A stretch of DNA of 64,000 bases from Conchocele bisecta (Eukaryota > Mollusca > Bivalvia > Lucinida > Thyasiridae): positions 58,083,968 to 58,147,967 of the forward strand of contig CM055273.1 of NCBI GenBank assembly GCA_029237695.1. Reading direction: 5' to 3'. This document shows positions 53,996 through 64,000 of the stretch, one piece after another. A program made the translations under genes and the position numbers. Below the pieces are notes generated by a model. It saw nothing but the letters and a program-made list of their open reading frames with translations. It had not been told where the DNA came from and ran no database searches. Each line of letters opens with the position of its first letter. The stretch's first letter is position 1.

Positions 53996-54247
53996 ATACG
54001 TTTACGAAATTTACAATATTTTCCGCAAATGTCGTCAAAAGTTGACAACATTTTCATAGTACACACGGAATATAATTCTGCATGTACTCTGAAATTTCTG
54101 TCAACTTTGACGCCATTTACGGAAAATATTATAATTTTTTGTGAATTTTATGAATAATATTGTAAATTTTGTAAACGTATAAATTTAATGAAATTACAAT
54201 GTACACTGATGTCCGAAGGTACAAAATCACATGGCGTGTCTCATATG
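53996..54247. mobile_element. F13 element, right part of the split copy
   Basis: ATACGTTTACGAAATTTACA, the stem GTACACACGGAATATAATTC, and the end AAATCACATGGCGTGTCTCA complete the fragment at 48999-49053. Confidence 0.85.
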
Positions 54248-54287
54248 TCGAAAATCAGTTACCGTTAGCAGCCATGCTCATTATACT

Positions 54288-54757
54288 GCGGCTGTGACTG
54301 GAGAAATGGGGCTTATGGGATTTGTGATCAGTGTACATCCTGATCAAATCGCACACTCATGTAGCCTGGTAACGATCCGTATTGATTGTTAGAACAAATA
54401 CTTGTGTTTCATTGATGGGATGGCGGACAGTACAGGGACCCGTTTCACTAAACTTCGCACGACTAAAATGTTCGTAAGTGCAACATTATGATAGTCTGTA
54501 AATTTCACATAAACAATGTTTTCTTGTAACAATTGTTGGATTTACATTTATTGAGCATAGGCTGCATATGCAGCCTATGCTCAATAAATGTAAATCCATC
54601 AATTGAAGTTTCCAGCCGATCCTAAATTTGCACTTACGAACATTTTAGTCGTACGAAGTTTAGTGAAACGGGCCCCAGATTCTGATCAGACTGTGCGGAT
54701 GCACAGGCTGATCTGGATCTACACTGATCGCATTATCCATAAGCCCCCATTTCCACA
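54288..54757 (+). repeat. F3 repeat split by an F2 element
   Basis: GCTGTGACTGGAGAAATGGG to GATGGCGGACAGTACAG is followed by F2. Then GATTCTGATCAGACTGTGCG to CATAAGCCCCCATTTCC completes F3. Confidence 0.85.
54434..54676. mobile_element. F2 foldback element nested in F3
   Basis: It runs from GGGACCCGTTTCACTAAACT to TTTAGTGAAACGGGCCCC, with a perfect central stem. CAG lies on both sides. Confidence 0.9.
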
Positions 54758-54761
54758 TTCC

Positions 54762-54990
54762 ATTTCTCTAAACTCGCAGATCCCATAGGGTGTTCGATTC
54801 ATAGAGACTCCACTGTAGTGTATCACGATTCGACAGACTGTCTAATACACGTGTATGCGTACTGCAAATATTGCTTTGTGGTTCGCTACAATTAGCAGAC
54901 ATACTCGTCATATATACAGTTAACTCTCGTAAACTCGTAGACCTCTATCGGCGGTCCCTGGGGTGTTATGTTTGTATACGTTCTACTGTA
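54762..54990. repeat. two F1-like remnants
   Basis: 54762-54817 (TTTCTCTAAACTCGCAGATC to GAGACTCCACTGTA) and 54917-54990 (ACAGTTAACTCTCGTAAACT to TTCTACTGTA) are degenerate F1 hairpins. Each is followed by a T(A/G)TATCACG word that also occurs at 48960. Confidence 0.5.
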
Positions 54991-55428
54991 TTATATCACG
55001 GCCAATCGGCAGCCTAACGTCGTGACAATTAGTTCACATTCCGCCAGTACACACGCCACGTTGGGACAGAAACGTGCGAAAACAGCGCGGAACGTTTACG
55101 GTATATGACATATCACACATTATCAGTGTGTCGCTATCCATTATACGGTATGAATATTTTATGTCCTTCCCTCGGGAGACTGATAATACAGCCGGGACGC
55201 AGATAACCAGGGGATTGGTTGGAATTAGTTATTGTAGCCCAGAAATAATGTTTGTCGTCTGCTGTTTTTACTTATTTTCTAGATTTATTGACCAAAGCGC
55301 GTTTTGACAGCGCATGGGAATAGTCTCCACTGGAGACGGTTCTCATGTGCTGGAGGAACATGCGTTTGTTGAGAAATAAGACATCAAATGACACCATACG
55401 ACAATATAACCCAAACCCCCGTCCTTTT
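54991..55428. other. unassigned DNA with a degenerate hairpin
   Basis: 55310-55355 resembles the 23551 hairpin (GGAATAGTCTCCACTGGAGA). No gene recognised. Confidence 0.4.
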
Positions 55429-55680
55429 AACCCTTTGAACCCGAAAGCCCGCTATAGTGGTTTATGCAAACAGTGCAGATCCAGATGAGCCGGCTCGTAA
55501 CGAGCCGTCTCATCAGGATCTGCATTGTTTGAAAGTAACTTTCATATTTTTGAGAAAAACAAATACCTCCTTTTTATAAATGGAATAGTCTGAAAATCAT
55601 TTTGCGATGATTTGATTGGTTGCAAAACGAACATATCGCAGCCCATTCAGTTACTTAGGGGTGACTACATGTACGGGGGT
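55429..55680 (+). mobile_element. F4 element
   Basis: It starts AACCCTTTGAACCCGAAAGC, has the perfect core GAGCCGGCTCGTAACGAGCC, and ends near CTTAGGGGTGACTACATG, where the final AAAGGGTT is lost. Confidence 0.85.
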
Positions 55681-56144
55681 TGACAGCGCATGCGAATAGT
55701 GTCTACTGAAGATTATTCTCATACTATGGCGAGTCATGCTTTTGCTGATAAATAAAACAAAACATGAAAAGCAGCAGACGACAATATTACCCATATTCCT
55801 GTTTCTCGCCTTTTAATGGTTGCAACGTGTTTAGGCAGCGCATGAGAATTGTCTCGCCCTTGTTTTGTTTTTTTCTTCAAATAAATTGCCAAAAGACTAT
55901 TATTGTTATATGCCAATAAAACACTGATCTATAAATTTAATTTAATCAACCACGAACGAAGTAAACAAATCAATAAATAAAATAACAGTACAATTGGCGT
56001 AAAACAACATTCCAATTTGAAGAACTTTGTGAGCATTTCCTTCCTATTCATGGTCCCACTAAATAGTGTGGAAGAAACTGGCTAATGTCAAAATTCAAAG
56101 TTTTGTTGGCATATTATTGTATGACATATACTCATTGAGAATCC
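55681..56144. other. unassigned DNA with hairpin relics
   Basis: GACAGCGCATGCGAATAGTG (55682) and GCAGCGCATGAGAATTGTCT (near 55834) relate to the 23551 hairpin. Confidence 0.4.
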
Positions 56145-56450
56145 GTAGCATATTTTACCAACATTGCAAAGTATACTTTTCTAACAAAGTATACTTTGAG
56201 GGAGAAATTTTAAATTTTATGATAAATTTATTAATTTTTATTATACTGAATTTATTACATTATCACAGCCATTTTGGCTGTGATAATGTAATAAATTCGG
56301 TATAATAATCCTGCATACTTTTAATCATCAAATATATGCAGTTGTTAGTTTTATATGAAATAATGCATTTCAGGAAAAATAAATGATTACTCCCTCAAAG
56401 TATACTTTGCTAGAAAAGTATACTTTGCAATGTTGGTGAAATCGGCTACC
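56145..56450. mobile_element. F11 TIR element, full length
   Basis: It runs from GTAGCATATTTTACCAACAT to TTGGTGAAATCGGCTAC. The central stem is perfect apart from one change. Confidence 0.88.
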
Positions 56451-57300
56451 GAAGAGTGTTACCTTGGCACCCTTGAGGAAATTGAGAAATTCAAAATGGC
56501 CACCAATTACCAATAGTTTGCCCTGATTTTCTACTTAAATGCGTCGTTCAATTAAATTAAGATGTCAAACCACACTAAATCGCTTGCGTTGACATATTAC
56601 AATATTTGAAAAGCGGTTCAGATGCAAATAATTATTATTTATAGTGGCCGCCAATTACTACACAATATTACCGCACAGCAATATTTTAAATACAATGTAC
56701 ATGTACGTGAAGAAACACAATGGAGCGCGAATCGGCATAAATATATTTCAATAAAATTATTTTGCACAATATTACGTATTACGCTAATCAATGTATACTT
56801 GTATTCAATATGGCCGCCAAAGTTTCAAATCGCTGACACTATGGCTATAATATATAATACATATACTATAATATATATAATATAATTATTATCGTCTTGC
56901 AAATTCGTGACATTATCTTTAAAATCATGAAAATGTCATGAAAGTGTAAGCAATTCAAGAATTTGTTTTTGAAAATTCAAGAAAAGATCATCACTTATCA
57001 AGAAAACATCTTGCATGCAAATTTATGATATCGTCTTACAACATTCAATGAAAGATATCAAACAGCAAACAAAACATTGGAAATTCAGTAAAAAAAAATT
57101 GTGAATTAAAAAAAAAGAACATCAAAATTCAAGAAAATATCTTGATAAATTAATAATTCAAGAAAAGAACTTCATAATTCGAGAAGAGATCTTGATAATT
57201 CATGACAGTGTCACATTTTACGCCCGTCGAGTTGTAGCCAGTATACAAGGGGGATAACTCCATGGAAAAATAAATCAGTATACCACCCCTCATAAAGTAA
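56451..57300. repeat. AT-rich DNA with degenerate TTCAAGAAAA repeats
   Basis: From about 56920 to 57210 ATTCAAGAAAA(G/C)ATC and CTTGATAATTCA-like words recur at irregular spacing. The earlier part holds ATGGCCGCCAA words that recall F8. Confidence 0.45.
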
Positions 57301-58400
57301 AAGTTAAACACAATTGAACAATAGTGTCAAAGGTCACAATATCGAGGCAAGTCGACGCATGGCCAGTCAATACAAAGAGATAACTCACTGAAAACCATTA
57401 CGGTGCTTCCTCTTGCCATGAAAAACATGTATACCAAATATGGCTATGGTCCGCAGAACTCTACTGTCTGTTCCACGTTTTGCTGCCGACGAACTTTTGG
57501 CTATCAATCACATTAAATATAAAACATATTTAAAAGTAAGTACTTTTTTATCAATAACAAAAAAGTCACCCTTCCCAAAAACAATTATTTGATGAAATTC
57601 CATCAAATATTGATCGTATTGCGAAAAAAAGATTTTCCTATGTGAATTTAACATGGGGGCTAAAAATAGATTTTTTTTAAATATTTTTTTTTATCTGTGG
57701 ACCGATTTTCAAAATCTAACTTTTGTTTTCTTAGTTACATCATTATCAAGCTATCTCGCCAGGTTTCGGACTCAATTTCCAAATTGTTTCGTTTGTTGAT
57801 CGTTCAGGATAAAACAACGAAAAGTTTTGGAAATTGACTCCCCATGTTAAATTCCCATAGGAAAATCGTTTTTTAGCAATAAAATCAATATTTGATGGAA
57901 TTTCATCAAATAAAATTTTTTGGGGAAGGCAACTTTTTTGTTATTGATGAAAAAGTACTTACTTTTAAATATTTGTTACAATTAATGTGTTTAATGGCCA
58001 CATGTTTGTCGGCAGCAAAACGTGGAACAGACAGTCTTTATTGTGCGAACAAGGATACAGAGTGCGAACATTAATAACGGCCGCCGAGGGGAGATAAGTC
58101 ATCGGAAATGAATGGGGTAATTCGTCTTTCTGTGATAACCATGTATACCGCATTTGGTTAAAATCCATCAAGTTGAATTTGATTTATTGCGTGGACAAGG
58201 ATACCGAATTTGAAAGTTAAAAATGGGCGGCAAGGGGAGATAAGTCATCGGGATTTTTTGCAATTTTTTTTTATACGAATTCGGTTACGATCCGTCAAGT
58301 AGCAGTCTAGCTATTACGTGGACAAGCTGTGCCAGCACGTCCACCCGCCCGTATACGTAACAACAGAATACGTTCCGTTTTCAAACGGGCGCATAAAAAT
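57301..58400 (+). repeat. F8 repeat split by an F7-related element
   Basis: F8 words are GAGATAACTCACTGAAAACC at left, and GGATACAGAGTGCGAACATT, GGGGAGATAAGTCATCGG and TTACGATCCGTCAAGTAGCA at right. The end ACGTTCCGTTTTCAAACGGG matches 6790. Confidence 0.65.
57461..58034. mobile_element. F7-related TIR element
   Basis: It runs from CTACTGTCTGTTCCACGTTT to CAGCAAAACGTGGAACAGAC. TTTCATCAAATA arms and a central TTTTGGAAATTGACTC region are shared with F7, but the terminal 30 bp define a separate subfamily. Confidence 0.82.
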
Positions 58401-58768
58401 TAACCATAGCCCAAATGCATATCTTGAGGATGGGTGCATACCAAACATCATATGTCCTCGATACCAGTGCATCATGTAAAACCTGATATATGTTTTAGGA
58501 ACACGAATATTCGTGATTCAAGTATCGAGTTGCTTAGGGTTGCATAGGGTAAGCAATGACAGTCACTGACAGACACTACTTGTTTTAAACACACTATTAA
58601 ATTGTAGCTGGTCAAGTTAATAATGTAAAACATGATACTGGGAACACGAATATAATATTCGTTATTCACAACTTGTGTTGCATATGGTAAACCAAGAATG
58701 CGGACGTCGCTGTGTTTGATTTTTTTTAACGACGCTGTTAAAGTGTACCAGTAATCATATACAATCCA
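58401..58768. other. unassigned DNA
   Basis: GGAACACGAATAT occurs twice (58498 and 58640). Nothing else is recognised. Confidence 0.4.
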
Positions 58769-59136
58769 ATAATTCCAGCACAAACATATTTACACAACTC
58801 CCTAACATTTGATTGGCCCGTAGCAAGTCTCTGTCCAAAATGTATATCCCAGTAAACTCCCACGCCGAACTACTTTCTACAGGTGCGCTGTCAGTGCTGT
58901 CAATGTAAACAAATGGCTACCGTCTGTCAAAATAAACACATTTTCTTGATGAATTTATTTAAAATGCTGGAATTATAAGGAATGAATGACATATTTGTGG
59001 AATTTATCGGGGATATAAACTTGGAAAAGTCGCGGGAATACTGGACGAGGCCTTCCGGCCTTCGTCCAGTATTCTCGCGACTTTTCCAAGTTTATACCCC
59101 GATAAATTCCACAAAAAGGCCATTCATTCCTATAAT
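58769..59136 (-). mobile_element. F5 element, variant-tail subfamily
   Basis: CTACAGGTGCGCTGTCAGTG and CAATGTAAACAAATGGCTAC replace the usual tail segment, as at 11484-11849. The head foldback is near perfect. Confidence 0.88.
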
Positions 59137-59158
59137 AACGGAAACCCCAATAGTAAAG

Positions 59159-59377
59159 TACAGCGAAACGTCTCTAAACCAGACACCCTGGGACCTCCCA
59201 TGGTGTCCGGTTTAGAGATGTTTCTCTGTAAATCAGGCATTTGATCATTCTGAGCCATAGTTGTGTGCTCTGCGATCATGAACGAACATTATCACCCGAG
59301 GTGAATTACAAAGACATTCGTCAAAAATAAGATCACATATGTTTTCTTGGTGTCCGCTTTATAGAGGTTCCACTGTA
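59159..59377. mobile_element. F1 TIR element
   Basis: It runs from TACAGCGAAACGTCTCTAAA through the hairpin CCCTGGGACCTCCCATGG to GAGGTTCCACTGTA. Confidence 0.85.
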
Positions 59378-59416
59378 TGCACGTTAACAACCTGATGCTA
59401 TAAACACGAATATTGG

Positions 59417-59641
59417 TACAATGGAACTTCTCTAAACCGGACGCAGAGACATTTAGTTGTACTTAATAATATGGCTATGGTCCGTATAACTCTACTGTCT
59501 CAAATAATAATGTATGTTCATGATCGCAAAGCATGCACGCGTGTTTTGACGTAGTCATCTGTCTGTCTTACAGCGGAACCTCTCTAAACTGGACACTCTG
59601 GGGACCTCCCATGGTGTCCGGTTTAGAGAGATTCCACTGTA
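59417..59641. mobile_element. F1 TIR element with a foreign segment
   Basis: It runs from TACAATGGAACTTCTCTAAA to TTTAGAGAGATTCCACTGTA. ATGGCTATGGTCCGTATAAC followed by TCTACTGTCTC, inside at about 59472, matches the F8/F7 junction at 57440-57470. Confidence 0.8.
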
Positions 59642-60221
59642 TTTCTAATATTGGATACAGTATGATGTATCAAAATTACCTGCAGTGTCAAGTCTCCGTA
59701 TTCCAGCCGCCATTCACGGGAGACAATGCCGCAATCTGTGTTGAGACGAATGCTTCACGCAGTTACCTTATTAGGATGTCAGTTCGAGGATTCCATGCAT
59801 TAGTCGATATATTGCACGGAACAAACCGTGTGTTTGAGTTGCCTTCGAAATGAAGCAACAGCGTGGTTTGTTTACACATAAGAGTCCACAAAACATTCGA
59901 TAACTGTGTTGGCAGTGAATATTTTATAAAATGTTCTCCAGTCGTTAATCTATGATATATCCGTAGTGCCATAGGCTATGCATTGTGCATTAGTTTAAAC
60001 AAAACAACAAAGAAATTGAACTAACCTCGTGACAAATGACGGCAGTTTTACCCCCTTGTCCATACAGCCAAACAATTTCACCAACCTAGCCCAATCGCAA
60101 AGCAAACACGCGGTTCCTCCCGTGGAATGTAATCATCTCTAAACCAAGCATTGTGGAATGTCCCATTGGTGCCCGGTTTATAGAGGCTCCACTACATGTA
60201 AGGCGCACCCATAGTTATATG
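59642..60221. other. unassigned DNA with an F1 remnant
   Basis: 60128-60200 (ATCATCTCTAAACCAAGCAT to TATAGAGGCTCCACTACAT) is a worn F1 hairpin. The frame ending at 59853 is an isolated open stretch without a recognised domain. Confidence 0.4.
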
Positions 60222-60328
60222 TGCCTATGATTGGAGAACTGGGCTATGCGATCAGTGAAGTCCCAGGTTAGCCTGCGCATCGGCGCAGTCTGATCAGACT
60301 ACACTGTTTGCAATTCAATCAGTACACT
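60222..60328 (+). repeat. F3 fragment
   Basis: TGCCTATGATTGGAGAACTG, GCGCATCGGCGCAGTCTGAT and ACACTGTTTGCAATTCAATC are a short, internally deleted F3. Confidence 0.55.
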
Positions 60329-61701
60329 GTACAAGAATGCAGCCGAAATCATACAGGCATCCCCAGAATTGAACAGGCTGATAGTGAGATTATGTTGATT
60401 GCATCTGTTGATGTCATACATGGACGCAATCGGGCATGTCATGGCCGAAAGTGGTTTGTCTCATCTATGGGAAACTGCATGCGCCCCAACACAGTCAAGC
60501 ACATGATGACAGGGCATGCTTATGCCCGTGCACTCCGCGTACACTTGATGAGCGTCTCGTTTCATGTTGGGAACATGCTGATACAGAATATAGTTTGTCT
60601 GCAGTAGCATAGGGCGTATAAAGGCTATTCATGGAATCCGGTTTAACACAGCTCACAGACGTTCTTGATGGTCTAGAAAGTGACGTGGCCGCAGAATCAA
60701 GGACCGGACAATTGTGGATTGTCTATCAGAAAATGGTGCGGCTGATGCTCTTATTTCTGCATGCCTAACATACTGATGATTGTGAACTGCACCTGTTCTG
60801 CATTAATGCAATTATCCCATTATTTTACTCTGGTGGGCATGTGGAATATGCAAAATGTGCCCGTCTTTACCATACCAGATGATGAAGCTCCCAACTATCA
60901 TGGATACAAATTATCGTACTTCATATACCACATCTGGCTACTGGACAATTCGTAGGAGTGACAAATTCTGGTCAGGTAACCAGATCATTGATCAGGTGCT
61001 GATGCGGATGCTAAAGACACGAGGAGGCTTGAAACATGGTCGTGGCATGACAAGTAGCACCCAGCTGAGGATGGTCCACGTTCTGCCAAGGACTGTTCCT
61101 GTCTGCCAGTCACTTGACACGTTATGTGGCATTCATTCGCAAACACGTGACCAGCACAATGACATGTGAGCCTCCATAAAAGCGCGTTATGGACAACACT
61201 ATGCCATATTTCGGAATTGACTAGGTGATCACTCGCATTTTTGTTACACAGGCCATCATCGTGGCAGTCTGGTTTCTGTCTCAACTGGACTAGTTGCATC
61301 CAAATATATTAATGCAGATTGTGCTTTCGAGCTCGGGGGGAAAGCTGCCGAACGCCTTACAGGTAAGAATTATGCTGACACTAAATTCAAACGGAATGAC
61401 CGACTGGTTTCAATTGCTATCAATAGTGGGACAGTCCGTAATCATGAAGTTGACATAGATCCAAACCTACTGGTCATGCATGCCACGTGTGTCGTGAAAA
61501 AACCATCCGACATGGAAGATCATCTTCGGCATGAGTTCAGTAAGGAGCCACCGGCATTATTTGACAAGGGGGTGATGTGGAAGAATAATAAAAGTGTTCT
61601 GGCTAATCAGCTGAAAGCCCCAGTTACCACCACAACAAGAGATGTGTGTCGATTATTAATACATACGGTGATGTCTATCACAACTATTATCCAATGTGCT
61701 A

Positions 61702-62233
61702 AATAATTATGAAAAGTTTACAGTTTGTTTTGATGGTTATGCCACCATGTCAACTAAAGTTGCAGAACAGAATAGGCGCAGTCTCCGTCACAGCATATCT
61801 GCAGACATACTTGTTGATATTCACCAACAAATCTCTACAAATCAACGCTCTTAGCCAATGTGTTTAGCAAATCGCACTAACAAATCACGGCTGATAGAAA
61901 AAGTCAAACAGAAGCTCACCGTCGAAGGTATGAACTGTATTCAGGCTACCGCTGACGCTGACGAAATGTTGACAAGTTCAACCATTCCATTGTTCACCCA
62001 TGTCTTCCCGTGGTACTGGTCGGCACGGACACTGACTTGCTTGTCATGCTGATTGATACAATCACTTCCACAAACGTCTGCATGCGTTACTCAATGAGTG
62101 CTATTTATAAGGTAGTGACATTCAACAAACGATGCAACCCAACGTACGTACAAACGTTCTTCCCAGTCATGCCATCACAAATACGGTCTATATCTCCTTC
62201 AGCATTAGGAATAAGAAGGCACTTGCTGTTGTG
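61702..62233 (+). pseudogene. PIN/FEN-like nuclease core of the decayed gene
   Basis: Three landmarks appear in FEN1/XPG order. CFDGYA opens the domain. ATADADEM (61948-61971) holds acidic residues like the EAEA motif of FEN1. VGTDTDLLVML (about 62019-62051) resembles its (S/T)xDxDxL motif. HAITNTVYISFSIRNKKALA (62168 onward) aligns with a GCD..GIG..A helix-two-turn-helix, but Gly-Cys-Asp and Gly-Ile-Gly are degraded in this copy. The assignment is by motif only and would need a structure-aware profile search. Confidence 0.55.
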
Positions 62234-62557
62234 AGTAAGACTGACAGTACCGTAGTGGGTGTCCTTCTAAAGTTCGCAAATCAGCTTCAAACTGGAGAGC
62301 CTCCCACCAACATAGGCAGCTACAAGATATCACTCATACAAAACATACTTCACTGTACAAGAATGGCTTGGTAATGTTGGACATCTAAAGCCCACTGATT
62401 GGGGCATGGAGCTCAGTGACAATATGCTCAAACCCGTTCTACCATTTACCATTTCCCCTTAAATGCTTTAAAATGAAAACTACATGGGTTACACTGCTGA
62501 TTTTTAGTGATAAATTATTTAGAAGGATGCATATATCAGATTGTATGTGGCAAGTGA

Positions 62558-62710
62558 TGTATGTGTCGCAAAGCTGTGTTATTTTGCACAACAATGTGCT
62601 CGTCATGCATTGGCCAAACATGTACAAATGCCTATCCTCCTGATGGTGACGATGAGCAGTATTTAACGTTCTCGCCACTTCGACATACAATTGTAGACTG
62701 TAAGCTGTAA
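62558..62710 (+). pseudogene. cysteine-rich C-terminus of the decayed gene
   Basis: CMCRKAVLFCTTMCSSCIGQ continues TCTNAYPPDGDDEQ and ends at a TAA at 62708. The spacing C-x-C-x6-C-x3-C-x2-C-x4-C resembles small zinc-binding CXC-type tails. It is out of frame with the preceding DWGMELSDN segment. Confidence 0.6.
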
Positions 62711-62878
62711 GCTCCGCAACATTGCAACCTGTTTTGTGCGATATTCAAGGTCATAATGTCATATTAGGATACTCTCCCTAGTAATATTTAATTACTAATA
62801 TAAAGGAGGTAATGCACTATTGGAAAATAAATACAGAAATATAATAAAATTGTGTGGATTTCTCATGATTTTTTAGAA
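62711..62878. other. short unassigned spacer
   Basis: AT-rich, with TAATATTTAATTACTAATAT. No family recognised. Confidence 0.35.
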
Positions 62879-63061
62879 TTACAGTCAAACCTGTGAATAA
62901 AGGCCAGCCATGGGAAGTAACAAATTTGGCATTTGTTCACATGTGGTCTTTATTCGCAGAGTCATTCATATAGTAATTGTTCCATTGAGACAACAACATT
63001 GTGGCGTTTACAGCCAGGTGATTGCTATTCGGAGGTGGTTTTTAGCACAGGTTCGACTGTA
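62879..63061. mobile_element. 182-bp TIR element distinct from F1
   Basis: TACAGTCAAACCTGTGAATA at left and TTTTAGCACAGGTTCGACTG at right form 16-bp TIRs flanked by TA. The interior shares no sequence with F1 although the first bases are alike. Confidence 0.8.
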
Positions 63062-63640
63062 TTTGCTGATGACCTTTACATTTTCATATGAACTTGACAT
63101 TTAACCAATGATATGAAATCAGATTTAGATTCCTCGTAACCTGAAACATGAAACTGCGTTATTGTAAATTAGTTTAAGATCAAAACATTAAATATATACG
63201 ACTCTTCATATTATTGACGGCCATCGTGGACGCCATACTGGATTACACATCGAGCTCACATTTTCCAGATTATAACTTTTGTCTATGGACTCAGTATGGC
63301 TCTAGGTAACTTTGCTAAAAAATTCATCTTTCTGCATTTTTCTTCCATGTTATACCTAATGCTCATGTACTAGGTTATGAGTAGGGGAAAATCCCATTAG
63401 AACTGAATATTTATAATACAAATATATAGTCAGACCTAATAATCTGATCTGATTCCAGCTCACCTCACCAGGCTAACTTAGCCCCAATATCTAGTACTAA
63501 TTAGTTCGGATCTTATTAGTTATATAATGGGCATGTATAGCTAGATTACCTCTCAAGTAACAAAACAGCAGAAACAAGTACCACAGTACCAAACCAGGGA
63601 TATCAGGATTCCGGCAAAGATGAACGCCTATCGTTAAATG
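63062..63640. other. unassigned DNA
   Basis: No gene or family recognised. Confidence 0.4.
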
Positions 63641-63812
63641 TGGATGTGACTGAACAAATGGGGCTCTGCACTGTTCACCATTGATTAATGAAACACCCGC
63701 TAAGCAACATAGATCTTTATAAGGCTACATACGTGTGCTATTTGATCAGGAGCTACACTGGTCACAAAGCCCATAAGCCCCATTTCGCCAGTCACAGCCA
63801 CAAATTTCCCTT
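63641..63812 (+). repeat. F3 repeat with internal deletion
   Basis: It runs from GGATGTGACTGAACAAATGG, through TGATCAGGAGCTACACTGGT, to CCATTTCGCCAGTCACAGCC. Confidence 0.75.
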
Positions 63813-63874
63813 GCAGGTTCCCGACGATCACCCGCTGATACAAATGTAGTGCAGTATCCCCTGTTGGAGACCCA

Positions 63875-64000
63875 GGGAACCGTTTCACTAAACTACGCAC
63901 GACTAAAATGTTCGTAAGTACAAAATTATAAGTCTGTAAATTTCACATTAACAATGTGTTCTTGTAAACAATTATTTGATTTACATTTATTGAACAAAAG
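63875..64000. mobile_element. F2 element cut by the window edge
   Basis: It starts GGGAACCGTTTCACTAAACT and reaches ATTTACATTTATTGAACAAA, about the centre of the element. Confidence 0.85.

Larger units (their letters stand above)
60390..62710 (+). pseudogene. decayed copy of a high-copy FEN1/XPG-like protein family
   Basis: I read one intronless coding sequence broken by at least six frameshifts and several stops. In order: YMDAIGHVMAESGLSHLWET (60417, frame change near 60486); APNTVKHMMTGHAYARALRV; RTGQLWIVYQKMVRLMLLFL; an in-frame TAA near 60766; ELHLFCINAIIPLFYSGGHV; RRSDKFWSGNQIIDQVLMRM and RGGLKHGRGM (60950-61045); stops at 61167 and 61218; VSTGLVASKYINADCAFELG; MEDHLRHEFSKEPPALFDKG; KFTVCFDGYATMSTKVAEQN; a stop at 61852; NKSRLIEKVKQKLTVEGMNC; a frame change near 62000; VLVGTDTDLLVMLID; DWGMELSDNMLKPVL; and a cysteine-rich end. 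From memory this order matches a large uncharacterised protein family common in bivalves and other invertebrates. The acidic motifs and a helix-hairpin-like segment suggest a PIN/FEN fold. Function unknown. Confidence 0.75.

Noticed and set aside
59680..59853. possible exon ending before 59853
   Set aside because: The composition looks slightly coding-like, but there is no domain, no convincing splice sites and no neighbouring exon.

Overview
The window looks like nuclear DNA of a bivalve mollusc, possibly a heterodont or dreissenid; that is inferred from the style of the repeats, since no marker gene is present. It is AT-rich and shows no intact host gene, rRNA, operon or CRISPR array. Nearly every structured segment is a mobile-element relic: short terminal-inverted-repeat (TIR) and foldback elements, tandem satellites, one decayed non-LTR retrotransposon, one internally deleted Tc1-like transposon, and one decayed copy of a large protein family that I read as FEN1/XPG-like.

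Family labels used below are mine. F1: TA-flanked elements ending in CAGTGRAACCTCTCTAAACC. F2: foldbacks starting GGGCCCGTTTCACTAAAC. F3: interspersed repeat starting GTGACTGGAGAAATGGGGCT. F4: elements bounded by AACCCTTT/AAAGGGTT. F5: AGGAATGAATGGCC foldback joined to a tail ending TGCTGGAATTAT. F6: repeat with CCAATATTGTTTACATT. F7: CTACTGTCTGTTTCACGAAA TIR elements. F8: GGCCGCCAAGGGGAGATAAG repeat. F10: GCCTGCGTCAATCTTGCC TIR elements. F11: GTAGC(C)..TTTCACCAACATTGCAAAG TIR elements. F12: repeat with GGGGCGATAACCG. F13: GAGACACGCCATGTGATTTT TIR elements. F14: degenerate ACGAT/ACGTTT-rich repeat.

Layout. 1-6 kb: a 42-bp tandem array, F1 and F13 copies. 6-10 kb: an F8 block, a triplicated F5 array, then a 1.46-kb satellite of about 170-bp units. 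10-24 kb: dense F1-F5, F7 and F13 copies, a tRNA-like sequence and the first of two 102-bp palindromes. 24-34 kb: an F10 element with an internal 97-bp array, a 21-bp array, a second satellite, an array of TAATTA palindromes and the second 102-bp palindrome. 34-48 kb: F11, F12, an inverted duplication and the Tc1-like element. 48-54 kb: a 4.94-kb insertion bounded by TGTAACA/TGTTACA with an ATAC duplication, splitting an F13 copy and holding the non-LTR retrotransposon. 54-64 kb: more F elements and the broken FEN-like gene at 60.4-62.7 kb.

The broken coding sequences do not form a pathway. What is coherent is the architecture: repeated nesting of foldbacks in one another, amplification of monomers inside element termini, and several sequence-unrelated tandem arrays that share an exact 21- or 42-bp period.
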